Assembly: GCA_051294375.1 (NCBI GenBank)
Contig: CM119266.1
Span: 15,058,835-15,122,834, forward strand
Source: Paraspadella gotoi
Lineage: Eukaryota; Chaetognatha
Reading direction: 5' to 3'
Length of the DNA stretch: 64,000 bases
The notes under the pieces were generated by a model. The model had not been told where the DNA came from and did not search any database. It saw only the letters and a program-made list of their open reading frames with translations. Within the stretch, counting starts at the first letter, position 1. Every line of letters begins with the position of its first letter. Positions 43,899 to 60,269 of this stretch are shown here, in pieces. The translations under genes and the position numbers were made by a program.

Positions 43899-46391
43899 CG
43901 CCCCCGCGCTAATTCAAATTTTGACAGATTTAGAGCAAAAGAAATATGTTAGCGTCGTAAACGTAGAGGAAGGAAAAAAATGAATCGGGAAAAAACGTAA
44001 GGATGGAGAACGGGTGTTTCCTGAGCTTTTTATTTTTCATATTTCTATTGTTTCTCATTCGTTTTTTTTTTTGTTCTTTTTTTTTCTCTAATATTTATCT
44101 CACCTATGTTGTTTTTGTTTTTGTTTCATCTCCCTATAAATTGTTTTAATCTACTTTCGTTTTTCCTAAAATTATCGTTCTTCCTCCACCCACTCCCTAC
44201 TCTTTTTCTTTCCCTTCCTCCCTCATCTTTCCTCCCTTTCCTCCGACGATCCTCATAAGGAGGCCCATGATCACCGAGATTCACCCCACGGGCCCTCGCG
44301 CCGACGAAGGGTTGTAACCCTACTTCCCCGCGTTTTCCCCCGTCAATGGCGTTACGCTTCGAAGATTTTGGATTTTTTCCTAATTTTCGCGATTAGACCG
44401 AAAAACTGAAATATCTCTTCTTTTCTTTCTTTTTTGGAGAGAGACAGAGAGAGGGAACAGATCGACAGAGACAGAGGTCGTGACAGGAAAAGAGATTGTC
44501 CCGGTTCGTCGCCTTCTCAACTTTCACCTCGAAAATTGTTTTCAGCAAAACCCTACCCCCATCTTGAGTCGGTTGTCGATAGTTCCTTACCAAAGTCTCT
44601 CCTATTCTTCACCCAATTCTCTCACAAATAACTAACTTTCCTTCTGCCTCTTCCTCCACCTTCCTTCTTGCCTCACCCTTCCGCAACGCCCATCGCCTCA
44701 GGTTTTTTGAACATGTCAAGAATAGCTGACAATTTAAGAAAACCATTTTTTTTTCTTTCTCTCTTTTTCTTTATTTTTCGGTAAACAAGGGAATCTGCAG
44801 GGGCCTCGAGACTTTTTTTTCTCTTCTCTTAACTTCTTATTCTACTCTCTCCTTTTCTCATTTTTATTTTTTCCTCTCTCTCCTTTTGTTCTTTCCTGCG
44901 TTTCCTCCGTTCCCCCCACCCTTCTTCCTTTCTTCTTTGGTTGTATCTGACAGCCAAGTTTTCAATTTTCCGCAATTTTTTTTCGCCGAAATCAAGATTT
45001 TGCGCTAAAAAAAGGAGGAAAGGAAAGAGAGAGGGCCGAGGTGAAAAGGAGGAAGGTGAAGGAGAGGCTTTGAAGCGAAGAGGGAGGGCCTCCACGGAAA
45101 AACTTTTTATTTTCGAAACGACTAAAAAAAAGTTTTGGGCGCGCGATAAGAGCTCAATTAAAATGAAGATAGCCTCCCTTTTTTTTTCGTCGTCGTCGTT
45201 GTTGTCGTTGTTTACATGTTATTGTCGTCTTCGTCTCGTTTCGTCGACATGGGGCTCATGCGGAGCAAAAACTCATCAGACGCGAAACTCTCTAATCCGA
45301 GCCAAGTTTTAACCGTTGCGCGACGGAGTTCGGTTACGACGACACAAAGAACAAAGAATTTTATTTATTTTACAGGAAGTTTATTGTTTATAAAGGAAAT
45401 TGTTTATGGAGGAAACTAATTTTAAATATAATGTCAATTTAGAATCATTCGACTCAAAGCAAAACCATTCTGTACAACCATCGAAACCTTTATTTTGTAA
45501 AGATCCAAAACTTTTGACATGTCTAAAAATAAAAAGAGGGGAAAAAAAAGTTAAAATGCAAATCGGTTTAAAAAAAAAAAAAGTCCTGTCGCGACAGTTT
45601 GACGCCGGCGACCGAAGCGGAAAAAAAAATCTTCGAGTCTGAGCTAAAAATTCATTGTTTGCATTTCGTAATTGAGCTTCCCGTTACAATATATGCAGCT
45701 GCGCGTAGCTTTTGTGTAGACATTGTACTCGTCAAACGGGTCGATATATGCCGGGGAAAAAAAGAGGGAGAGGGCGAGGATAGAGTGGGAGGTGAAGGAG
45801 GAAAGCGGAGAAGAGAATGAAAGGCTAAACGGAGAACAAAAGGAGAGAAAATTCGATATTTCCTTGAAAGAAAAAAAAAAATTAAGTGAAAAAGAATTTA
45901 GTTAACAAAGTTTGGGGGAATCGTTGTAGTAGTAGATTCTCGATGTTTTTCTTTTTTTATTTCTTGGACGTCGCGTGATGATCTCTCTAGTCCCGACTGC
46001 AATAAAACCCTCTCTCTCATCGAGACTATAAACGATTTCACATCTCGGACCAGCTTTATTCAAACTTCAATTCCTCCAGCTACATCACCATCAATTTCTT
46101 TAGTCATCACCAGTCAATCCTTCCTCGTCTCCGGGTTATGAAAAGAATAAATTCCATACGAAGACTTTTTTTTTTTCAATCGTTTTTCTTTTCGTTATTC
46201 TCCCTTCAGTTTCCTCTTTCTCCGCCTCTTTCTCTCATCAACTCGCTCTCGTTCCACTCCCTCTCTCTCCAACTCATCCCTCGTTTCTCCTTTAAAGAAA
46301 AAAAATGTTTTTCTTGTACCATCCTTTCTACAACTAGTCGTTTCCTCTCTCTCTCTCTCTCTCTCTCCTCTCCTTCTCTCTCCTCTCTCTC

Positions 46392-46434
<43 letters not shown>

Positions 46435-46655
46435 TTTCCCTTTCTTTTTCTTTCTCTGCCTCGTTTTCATTGTCGTGTGCGCTCTATTATGGCGTAAGAA
46501 GCCGGGAGGAAGGAAGAGAAGGGAATGAGCTGAAAATAGAAAAACAGAAAAAAAAAATATGAAGAAGAAGAAAAAGTTTTGTGTCGTCTCTTCGTAAATT
46601 TCTGCTCGTCGAACTGTTCCGGGCGAAAACTGAGAGATGAAGAGGGGGAAGAGAA

Positions 46656-46743
<88 letters not shown>

Positions 46744-47565
46744 CAGAGATTTTGCCTGAGTGGTGGATGGAAGATGATGTTGGCACCATAGGAGCTCATA
46801 GTGTTTCAAAATGGCCACTTTACAAGGACTTCCACATGCAGACGGACATTCTTTTACCTAAAATTACTAGAAATTCAGATTTTTCTTCCTAATTATCACT
46901 TTCCATTAATAAACCTTACGTGGAATTCGCTCAGATATTTATCTTCGTGGAATAATTGGGTCGCCGAATTGATCTCCCTACTTATCTGGTCTTACGGCCG
47001 ACCTCAACGCGGCAGCGCCGACGACGCCGCCACAATCGAGCGGCGAACGTGAAAGTTTTTGAGTTGTGAAAAATTTGGGTGAAAAACGAGAAATTATTTG
47101 TCGAACCAAAGAAAGAAATTGAAGAGGATGATGATGTCAGGATGATGATGATGATGATGATGATGATGTCAGGAACTGAGGAGATTGTTGTGCCCGATAG
47201 AGATACTCGACCCAGAAAAATCGGGGAAACAATAATGAGTGGTCCTCGCGAAGAAAATTGGTTGGTGCCAATCAATTTGATTGGTGAGGGAAGAAGATCT
47301 AGATTTGAAACTTTGGGAATCCTAGGAATATTTCGTCATACTATTTAAATCTGTTTACTAAGGAAATAACAAATAAAAGTAATTTTATTTTATTCTCTTT
47401 CACCCACCTACTCTCTCTCTCTCTCTGTCTCTCTCTCTCTCTGTGTCTCTCTCTCTCTTCTCTCAATCTTCTCTTCTCTCATCTTCTTCTCTCTCTTCCT
47501 CTCTCTTACTCTCTCTCTCTGCTCTTTCTCTTACTCTTCACTCTCTCTCCTTTCTCTCTCTCTCG

Positions 47566-47597
<32 letters not shown>

Positions 47598-49765
47598 TCT
47601 TCTCTCTTCCTTCGTTCCAGCTTGGTTTTTTATTTAATTGTAAGATTATAATTCATTTTTTCTCAGCCTGAGAGGGGGACCCGAGGGAACATTGGTTAGT
47701 AAATAGTAGGTCAGGTAGAGGGACTCAGAAAATGCGAGGTATTCCAAATGAGAGAATGGGATTACCACAGAAAAAAGCGGTCGGAGGGGGGAGAAAGAAG
47801 GGTTTTTTAAGAGGGATCGAGAGGGAGAGAGAGAAGAGAGAGAAGATGTGATAGTATGAGCAGAGAATATGAGCAAGAGAGAGAGAGAGAGGAGAGAGAG
47901 ATGGAGAATGATGAACGAAGAGAGAAGCCGCAAGTATGAATCATTTGTAATTTATATAGTTTTTAATTAGCAAAAAAAAGCTGACGACAAAACACAAACT
48001 TGCCAAATGCGACAAGATCGACGAACTGACGAAGACGACGACGACGACGAGACGACGCCAACGCCACCTGTAGAGAGCCTCTTCCCTCGGTTCCTCTTCT
48101 CTCTCCGTCGAACACAATGCGAAGCGCGGGGGAGGAAAGGGCGACGTCATCCCTGGACAAATATGATATTCCCCTTTAATTCTTTTTGTTTGTCGTGGAT
48201 GTAGTTTTTTTCTTTCTTTTTCTTTATTCTTTTTTTTTTCCTTGAAAATTCGTTCACCCTTAGCACCTTCCGTCTCTTCTTCCCGAGCCCCTCTTGGGGA
48301 GGAAAAGAAGGGGGGGAAGGCTGAGTGAAAAGAACTAATTATAAAGAGAGGCTTTGCTTTCTCCTCGCCCCCCTCCCCCTCACTCACCTTCTGTTATGGT
48401 TCCGGTTTAGCGAATATGAACGGACTTACCATCGTTCCTCATTGACAGATAAAAAATGAAAAAAGTTTAATCGGTCGTCCTCGTCTTTTTGCATTTTTTC
48501 TTTATACTAAATAATTTTTTTAAATTTTTTTTTATTTCTTTTCGCTTTCGCTTCCCGCCATCTAACTACCTTTTTTTTTAATTTTTCAAACCTATTTCTC
48601 TTCTCAACTTTTTTCAATTTTTTTTCTTCTCCCATCTTCTTCTCTCTGATTTGCTCGCCGCTTCGGTTTGTTCGTCCGGCTATCGTACCACACGTTCCCG
48701 TTCGCGACCACTCGACGGACTGGTTGGCCGCAGCCGGCTTTTGTCCCGACTTTCGAGACCGCCTTCCGTGATCACAGACAACCGCCTCCCCGTCCGACGT
48801 CTCTGCGTGTACCCGATTATCTCTCCGGCCGTCATTTTTTCGCCCCCGAACCCGGTTCAACATTTGAGGGTTCTGTCGTGCGTAACGTCGTCTTCGTCGT
48901 TGTCGTTATCATCGTCAAAACGGTCGTCGTCTTTAAAACAATATTCAGATACTCAATAAAAGAAAAAAACAAACAAGATATTGCTAAATCAAGACGTTCA
49001 TATGGCTCATTGTTACAAATCTTGCCATTAAGAGGGAATTAAAGTATTTAAATCTTTACTCAAATCCAAAGATTTTAGGTTTCCATCTTCCAGCGTCGCT
49101 TCGTCTACGAGGGGCGAGAAAAACGCCACGTTCCATCCAAAGGAGAAAAAAAAATTCCCCTTTTGAAAAAGTTAAAGATTTACACACTCGACCAAAAAAA
49201 AAAAAAAGCGAAAATTTAAAGAAAACTTGACGCGTTACTTTTTTTTTTAGTTTTCGATCTTTGACGCTTTTTTTTACCTTTTTTCACGGGCTTCAGTTTG
49301 GACAAACATTCTCTTTAGTTCTTTTGTGTTAGATAGAATAGAAAAAAGGATCGCTTTTTCTGTCAAGGTTAGATTTTAAAATTAATGAAATCTTTCAAAA
49401 CTGACCTCGACCTCTACAGCACCATCCCTCCAACGAAAACATCCCCATCTCCATCCCGTCCACCACCATCGTCATTCCTTCATACGTATCATTCTCGTAG
49501 TGTTGTTCTTTCCCCTTAAAAAATGTTGCGAAATCTTAAGGGGGTCCAAATTGTCTTTTGACTTCGTCCCTGCGTTGTCGAGAAGTTTAGCAACGGGCGA
49601 TTCAAAAAAAACATTTTGTTCCTAATGAAAAAAAAAAAAAAAGACATAAAGTCTGGCAGAAAAAGAGGCAGAGTTGCTTTGAGCACAAATAGAGGGGGTG
49701 TTAAAGACGCTTGATGAGTTAAGAATGAGAGAGGAAAAGAGAGAGAAGAGAGAGAGAGAGAGAGA

Positions 49766-49822
<57 letters not shown>

Positions 49823-49900
49823 TTCACTTGCGTGAAAAAGTGTCGTACAAAGTTCTGGCAAGAAGATTGAATGTTCGCAATTAATGGTACAGATGTCTGT
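43555..49900. other. Non-coding DNA with CT/GA microsatellites, no gene recognised
   Basis: (CT)n tracts lie at 43795-43895, 46340-46430, 47411-47600, and (GA)n at 46661-46740 and 49739-49822. An (ATG)n run is at 47143-47167. ORFs such as 47079-47348 + and 46195-46818 - are simple-sequence products. This is probably intron of the zfh2 transcript if the 58408 exon is real. Confidence 0.55.
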
Positions 49901-50284
49901 GAGTTGGGTAAAATTTATATACATTATTAAGTTCTTAAGAAATCAGTCAAAACTCGCTGAACTATGTAAATATGTGAAGCGAGGGGAGAGAGAGTCATAC
50001 GAATGCGCGGCGAGGATGTGAAAAATAAGAAAAATTCCACTTTTTTCGGCTGAATTTTCTCTCTCGTTTCTCCTCGTCTCTCTCTGCCGTCTCTTGTCTT
50101 TCTCGTCTCTTCTCTCTCTCTCTCTCTCTCTCTTCTCGCTCTCCTCTCTCTCTCTCCTCTCTCTCCTCTCTCTCGAGTATACGTTCGTCGCGCAGCCGAG
50201 TCCGTCAAGAATAGACCGATCTTCTTCTTAGGTTAGTCTCTGCTCAGAAGAATAAGTTGTGGATTTCTGAGCCGTGCATTATCT

Positions 50285-51495
50285 CCAATTTAATGAAGAA
50301 AAAAAATATTTCGTTTTCGTCGTTCAGCTGCAGAGGCCGATTTATGCCACAATTTGACACGGTTTATAATTCGTTTCCTGGGCGCGGGTCTCGAGGAAAA
50401 CACGTGACTCCAACAGCCGTAATTGGTGTATATCGGGTTGAGTCAGTCGTCGTCAATCGTTCGTCAGTCGCGGGAAGGCTCGAAACTCCGTGATTTCTCT
50501 TGATAAAATAATATGTACGGTGCTTACATTACGGGAGATAACGCCGCGTGTTGGAAGGACTCCGTATCGGGCGATTCTCGATGGGTCTGGTCAGCGCGAG
50601 ACGCGATCATGCGCGTATCTTAGCACTTCTGGGGGGGAGCATTAAGGAAAAAATGAGCTAATTCGTGTATATTAACCTCGTCTTACGATCCGAACGATTA
50701 GACTTGAGATAAATTAATGGACATCCTTGGAAGAGCAAACACCAAATGTTGTTAAGTGGACAGTATTCGTATAAAGGTATCGCGACGTTTTTTGCCTTAC
50801 GTTTCAAAAGAGCGAACAGATGTATTCCTTTAGGTTTGAACGTTGGAGTTTATTTGTTACTGTCTTTTATTTTTCACGACTCTTGTAGTCTATCTATTTT
50901 TTTTATTCTTCGTAGGCATAATGGAGGCACGCTACAATGCTCGCTTTGTGGGGTAAAACGGGTTATATTTGGGTGAGTTGCAGATTGGATTACTTACGTG
51001 AATTACAAAGCGGTAGCTTGCATGTATGTTATGATACAGTGATAACTGGGTGAAGACTTGCGAATCGAGATCGTCTCTTTTTGTTCATGAAGTCATGTCT
51101 CCTCTCGTGATACGTGTGAAACCCACCTCTTCGCCAGCTTTTCTGTTTTTCCTTCTCTCTTGCCATCTTCTTCATTCATGCTCTCATTCAATATATCTCC
51201 TGATTGTTCCCCTCTCTCTTCCCCTTCTCCGCCTCGCGCCTTCGGCTTCCTCCTCGTCCTCCCTGTCCCCTTCCTCTTTCATCNNNNNNNNNNNNNNNNN
51301 NNNNNNNNTCGTCCGTCAGATTCGATGCTCTCGCTCTCACTCCCTTTAAAAAAATTTGTTTCTCCCTTCATTATTCAAATTTATATAAGAAAAAAAAATA
51401 TTTCGTTTTCGTCGTCGCGCGATTTATGCAAATTTGACTTTATTTTTCTGGGCGTAGGGTCTCGAGGAAACAGCGTGACTCACCCGTCGTTTGTA

Positions 51496-51536
<41 letters not shown>

Positions 51537-51785
51537 GGGAAGTCGAACTCGTGTCTCTGGACTAAATAATAATTACGCACATTACGCTCATTGGGAACGA
51601 AAAACAATTCGTGATTAATCTTCGACAGATTCTGAGTAAATTAATGGAATTTGAAAAAAATCTTTAGTTTTGTATATCTCTAACTTTTTTGCTTACTTCA
51701 ATGAGCGACCATTTCTTGTTTGTGGTTTATTATTTTTGTCTTTTTTTTTTTACGCTCTTTATTTTTTTATTCTCTAGGCTGCTTT
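50285..51785. repeat. Noisy direct duplication, ~0.9-1.1 kb offset
   Basis: Copy one (about 50285-50930) and copy two (about 51380-51785) share AAAAAAATATTTCGTTTTCG, then GATTTATGC, GGGTCTCGAGGAAA, CGTGACTC, a TCGTCG run, CGCGGGAAG, and later TTTTTTGC-TTAC and a Phe-coding T-rich block ending TAGGC. Copies differ by many indels. A 25-N gap (51284-51308) lies between them and another (51863-51887) follows, so this is probably an over-filled gap and not a genomic duplication. Confidence 0.7.
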
Positions 51786-53326
51786 TTCATTGAACATGTC
51801 TCCTTGTTTTCTTCATTCTTGTTTCTGTTTTTTCGGGTTTTCTTAGCTTCTATTGTTTCATTNNNNNNNNNNNNNNNNNNNNNNNNNACACGGAAAGAAT
51901 ATTCTTCATCTCGCTCTTCTCTTAGTGCTCTTCATTATCATCACTTTTATATCTACAACTTCATTGCGATCTCCGTCGTAATTCTGCTCTGGTCTCGCTT
52001 TCTCTCACGAAACCTCATTTCAATCTCTTCTCTCTTCAAAAATCATCAACTACTCATCTAACAATATAAATCTGTATATACTCCTTCTAACACCTCATAA
52101 ATATCTTAATCCTTCTTTTATTATAAATTTTGCTCGTTAAAATACTCATACATAACTCTCACAAAAAATGGGCGGGAATGAAGTTTTATTCATCTGAACA
52201 TCGCGGAGTTCTCAAAAAAACACGCTCTCTGATTCTCGTTCACACTCGAGCGGCTTGCTGCGAAGTGGCTGCCCTCATTCGTCGCGCTCTACTTCGTTTT
52301 CTCGGTCTCCTTTGTCCTGGCTAACGTAAAGTTATGCCGCATTTCATCGGGCTCGTGTGTATGTCAGCTAATCACTACAAGGTCTCATCTCACTCATACA
52401 GTCTCGAGGATCTGTTCAGTGTTCATTCTTTCTCTCTCACATCTGTAAATCTCTCTCTCAACTACTGTATTCTCGTCGTGCATCATCGACTCTTCTCGCT
52501 CCACACACGGGTCAAACAAATGACAATCACACGTCACAAATTAGAGTCTCTTTCTGCGTCAGTTTAAAAGAAATAGTTAAAGGAACGGCGATATGTGGTA
52601 AAAATAACAGCCCGGAAAAACTCGGAGCTCATGTTCTCATCAATGTGCATCTGTCTAAATATCTAAATGCTTTCAAGCCGTCACGCGACTTGGCTTTGAG
52701 ATTTTATATTTTAAAATAAGTAAAATAGAGTAATATACACTTCATTTTTTCTCGCTAAGGCTCGTATAGAGCGAGGAGGACCGACAACAGAGCGGAAACT
52801 AATTCTGAGGTCTTAGGATAGTATAAGTACGCGGCATACCATCATGTATTTAGGTATTAAGAGTGGGCATAGGATGAACGACTCTGGAGAAAGATTCGGG
52901 TTGCTATAAATGTTACGCGAGAGATAATCAAGAGAAAAATACGGGAAATACCCGTAAACAGAGACACAAGATAGGCAGGCGTTTGGGTGTCCCAGGGTGG
53001 TAGGAGGAGAAAGCGAGTGGTCAATTGTAAAGCGCGGATCGAGATATGTTAGAGAGAGAGCAGAAAGGAGAGAGAGAGAGGAGGAAGGGGAGAGACGAGA
53101 GAAGAGAGAGATGCAGGAGAGAAGAAAAGAAAATTTTCCTTCATTCGAATTCTTTCGCGATTTCGGTGCCGCATATTTGAAGAACCGCGAAAAAATTTAC
53201 ATTGTTCATCAAAGGGAAAAAACGACGACGAAGACGACGAAGCACTAGAGGAGATTCCACTGAAACATCTTCCTCGTACTCAGTCTCGTTCTTGAAATAT
53301 CTCTCGATCTTTCAGTCTCCGTCAAA
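51786..53326. other. Noisy unique sequence, no gene seen
   Basis: Short ORFs (52130-52324 +, 52334-52567 +) have no motif or splice context. Composition resembles the other low-accuracy patches. It ends at an N gap. Confidence 0.5.
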
Positions 53327-53533
53327 NNNNNNNNNNNNNNNNNNNNNNNNNNNNNNNNNNNNNNNNNNNNNNNNNNNNNNNNNNNNNNNNNNNNNNNNNN
53401 NNNNNNNNNNNNNNNNNNNNNNNNNNNNNNNNNNNNNNNNNNNNNNNNNNNNNNNNNNNNNNNNNNNNNNNNNNNNNNNNNNNNNNNNNNNNNNNNNNNN
53501 NNNNNNNNNNNNNNNNNNNNNNNNNNNNNNNNN
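53327..53533. other. Assembly gap, 207 N
   Basis: Flanked by unique sequence ending GTCAAA and starting CTATCAG, with no clue to its content. Confidence 0.9.
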
Positions 53534-57328
<3,795 letters not shown>

Positions 57329-57546
57329 ATCCAACCTCACCCCCCCTCGTTTACTCGTGTTGTGATTTGTGATTAAGGATTGGAAATTGCCCGTGGAAAT
57401 CGGCGTTCGTTGACCACGAGAGAGAGTGAGAAAGAGAGAGAGAAACACAGAAAAGCCCTCGACGCAGATTCGTTAGCGTTTGTTTGTTTCGCCTCGAATT
57501 ACCATCTTGACCCTTTTTCCTCGTCGTCGTCGTCGTCGTCGTTGTA

Positions 57547-57640
57547 GATGCGTGTCGTCATCGCAGATGTTGTTTGCGTTGTCATTGCAGAATAGTCACG
57601 TGATTCTAGGCGTCGTCATTGCAGATGTTGATTTCGTCAT
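57547..57640. repeat. Short repeat TCGTCATTGCAGATGTTG, two to three copies
   Basis: Near-identical copies at about 57554 and 57613 with a shorter TTGTCATTGCAGA between them, downstream of a (GTC)n run at 57521-57540. Confidence 0.6.
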
Positions 57641-57911
57641 TGTCACTATTGAATAAAAATTAACGTCGTTTTAAAGGCGACAGATTAAAAAATATTCCGC
57701 CCTGAAACTATTTTCTTTTTCTTTTTTCTCTTTCTTTGTCTGTATTGCTCTCGCGGGTTTTTTTTCCCCCGGTTTTATTTGCCTTTCATTAATTTCTGCT
57801 TCCAAATGTGATTACGTTAAGTTCGTAATTACGTTATCTTAATTTTCGCAAAATCCCTAAACCCAGAACAAGAAAAAAGGAAAATCTGAAGTGGGAGACT
57901 GAATTAGCGGG

Positions 57912-57961
<50 letters not shown>

Positions 57962-58407
57962 AAAAAATTAGAATTTTTCCCCCCAGTTTTTTTTTCTTGT
58001 GGTAATTTTCAGTCGGTTCATTTTGATTATTTGGGCAAACACTAAGTCGTGATAGTATTTTGGGCGTTAGCTCTCTTTTCGAATTGAATGAGAGGGAATT
58101 AGGAAAATTAATAAAATTTGATTTCGAATTGCATTATACATTCAAAATATTTCGCTCAGAAAGCGTTCTTGAAAAAAAAGATTTTGCAATTAAATTGTCA
58201 TTACGTCAAGGTTTACGAATCTTAATAAAAAAACATGTTCATTTAGTTTGTTTGTTATTCTTTCACGCTATTTATATAACCTCGCAGTCAAGTTATGTAA
58301 GGTCCAAACGACCTCTAGATTCCATTCATTACCCAACGATGCCACGCGACCAACAACCTTGAGATGTCCGACGATCTCTGAGCCCATTTTTTCTTCTGCG
58401 CATCCAG

Positions 58408-58930
58408 AGAACGAAATTAGCTTCGAGGCAGCCGGGTCCGCCGCCGACGCCGCCGCCGACGCCGCCGGCGCCGCCGCCGCCAGCTCCGCAGACCGGATGC
58501 CCTTGACATTACCTCCATCTCTAAAGATGAAAACCGTAAACTTGTTCAGGAATTTCAACCATCTGACATTAACGAAGTTCGACTCCACATTTCCAGACGC
58601 CTCCGCCGCTGTTGGTTTCCGCGTTTCCCACAAATTCCCTGATTCTTCGCTCTCGTTTGTGCCTCCCGGTCTAGAACGCTTTATACTTCCGACCACCAAG
58701 TCAACATTAGTGTCGTTACAACGCCATTGCCGTCATTGCAACCATTGCTCCATTTTCCGCCAAAGCCGCCATCGCCAACAGACCAAAGAAAACCCGTTGC
58801 CATCGAAAGCAAACGCCACAACAACCCGCCCCACTCCACAGACTCCGCCGCCGCCGCCGCCGCCGCCACCGCCGTCGCCGCCACCTCCTCGCAAAAGTCG
58901 GCGACCCCAATTTGCCTTCCTGATGGATGG
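58408..58930 (+). CDS. zfh2: Candidate next zfh2 exon (I), with apparent frameshifts
   Basis: A good acceptor (TTTTTTCTTCTGCGCATCCAG) is followed by AG AAC GAA ATT, which completes the phase-1 Gly/Glu codon left by exon H and gives DDS-ENEISFEAAGSAADAAAD, an acidic, Ala-rich continuation like the linkers of exons B and C. After about 58505 the coding signal moves to the next frame (DITSISKDENRKLVQEFQPS, later DQRKPVAIESKRHNNPPHS and an Ala run, to about 58930). One or more single-base errors or a second exon would explain this. No C2H2 finger is present. Vertebrate ZFHX proteins have a divergent acidic linker at this point, so homology cannot confirm it. The 3' end is undefined. Confidence 0.4.
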
Positions 58931-58934
58931 ATAA

Positions 58935-60150
58935 AATGGTTAATCCAAATTCGGGTTTCCATCACTAACTAGCCACCGGGAATCAATCCACCATAGCCAT
59001 TGGCTGTCGCTGATGAGTCTTTGTTTTTCGTTCCGCCAATGGGAGAGCGTCTCCTCGGTCCGGGTGACGTGTCGCGCGGGCATTGAGAGAAAGAAAGAAA
59101 GACGGAGGAAAAGGGGGCGAGGGGAAAAAAAGGGGCAAGAGTGGATAGGGGAACACTACGTGAAATTAAGTGACGGCCACTAAGTGATTGCCATCTCCGA
59201 ATTTAATGGAAAGTTTACATTTACTCAACGGCCTACACAGCTCAATACTTTTTTCCTTTCTTCTTTTTAACTCGTTTTTCCCCTTTCTTCCTTCATCCCT
59301 GCTTTTTCTTTTGTTCAAAGAAAAATAATTGTTTGCCGCAGTTTCCAAAAGTCACTTATTTGTTTAAAAGAGAAAAAAAAATAATTTCACTTTTCTTTGC
59401 TCTCACAAACCGCGAAAAGAATTATTTTTTATTTTTTCGAAAAACGAAGAGTAATGAAATTTCAGCCTCAGAGTAAATTCGTCACGTTTTGGTTCGTTAA
59501 TCATTTCCGGAAGAAAAATTAAAAACTATAATTTTTTTTTTCATTACGAAACTTTCTTTGGAGTTAGTTCCCTTCCAATCCTCTTATAGTGTTTTCAAAG
59601 TTCATTTTTCATTTTCTCGCTCACGTTTCTTTACTGCGTTTAAAATTTCCCTCATTTTAAATAACGTCACAGGGCGTATGGTCTGAGAAATTTTTTTTGG
59701 TGGTTTTTCTTTTTTGCATTAATGAATTTATCCCAATTTCATTTACCAGGCAAGCCGTTGTAGCAAATTTGTTTTTATTTATAGCATAAAAAGCAATCTA
59801 AATTCACCGGTTTTTCAATAAATGCTCTCTTATGATTAATATTTTTTAAGAAGAAAAAAACCCATTCTTTATTTAAACTTGTTGTTCCTAAAAAACACGT
59901 CATTGATTCCACATTCTTTTTTAAAAAGTCGGATTTAATTTTCGGCGAGCATATTTTTTGTTTACATACGGGACTTTGATTTTGGTTTCGTCGCGCTTTG
60001 TTTACATACGGGGGACTTTGATTTCCCGTTCGGAATTTCGTTAATGAGTCGAATCCGAAGAGAAAGAGAGAAAGAGAAAGAATGATAATAGATATTTGAT
60101 AAATTTTGATTTTAATTTATGTTTTTATGTTTAATAACTTTCATTTACAG
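58935..60150. other. AT-rich non-coding DNA
   Basis: No coding exon seen. A 24-bp direct repeat with TTTGTTTACATACGGG lies at 59957 and 59997. Confidence 0.6.
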
Positions 60151-60269
60151 TTTTAATGTCCATAACACCATTGCAAGAAATGTTGAAAATTGTTGATATC
60201 ATCCGCCATTTCAATTCGAGACTGAATGTTTGTTGGGAAGAGTATGAAATTCTGAGTGAAGAAGTTTGA
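60151..60269 (+). CDS. Candidate small terminal exon or smORF, 37 codons
   Basis: A CATTTACAG acceptor precedes 60151. From the ATG at 60156 to the TGA at 60267 the frame reads MSITPLQEMLKIVDIIRH, then FNSRLNVCWEEYEILSEEV, with balanced, helix-like composition unlike the simple-sequence ORFs nearby. It could be a last exon or a chance ORF. No family recognised, no left-arm copy to compare. Confidence 0.25.

Noticed and set aside
47079-47348. 89-residue + ORF with a Met run
   Set aside because: The Met run is an (ATG)n repeat read in frame; no splice sites or motif.
58268-58699. 143-residue minus-strand ORF
   Set aside because: Antisense of the Ala-rich candidate exon at 58408; no independent evidence.
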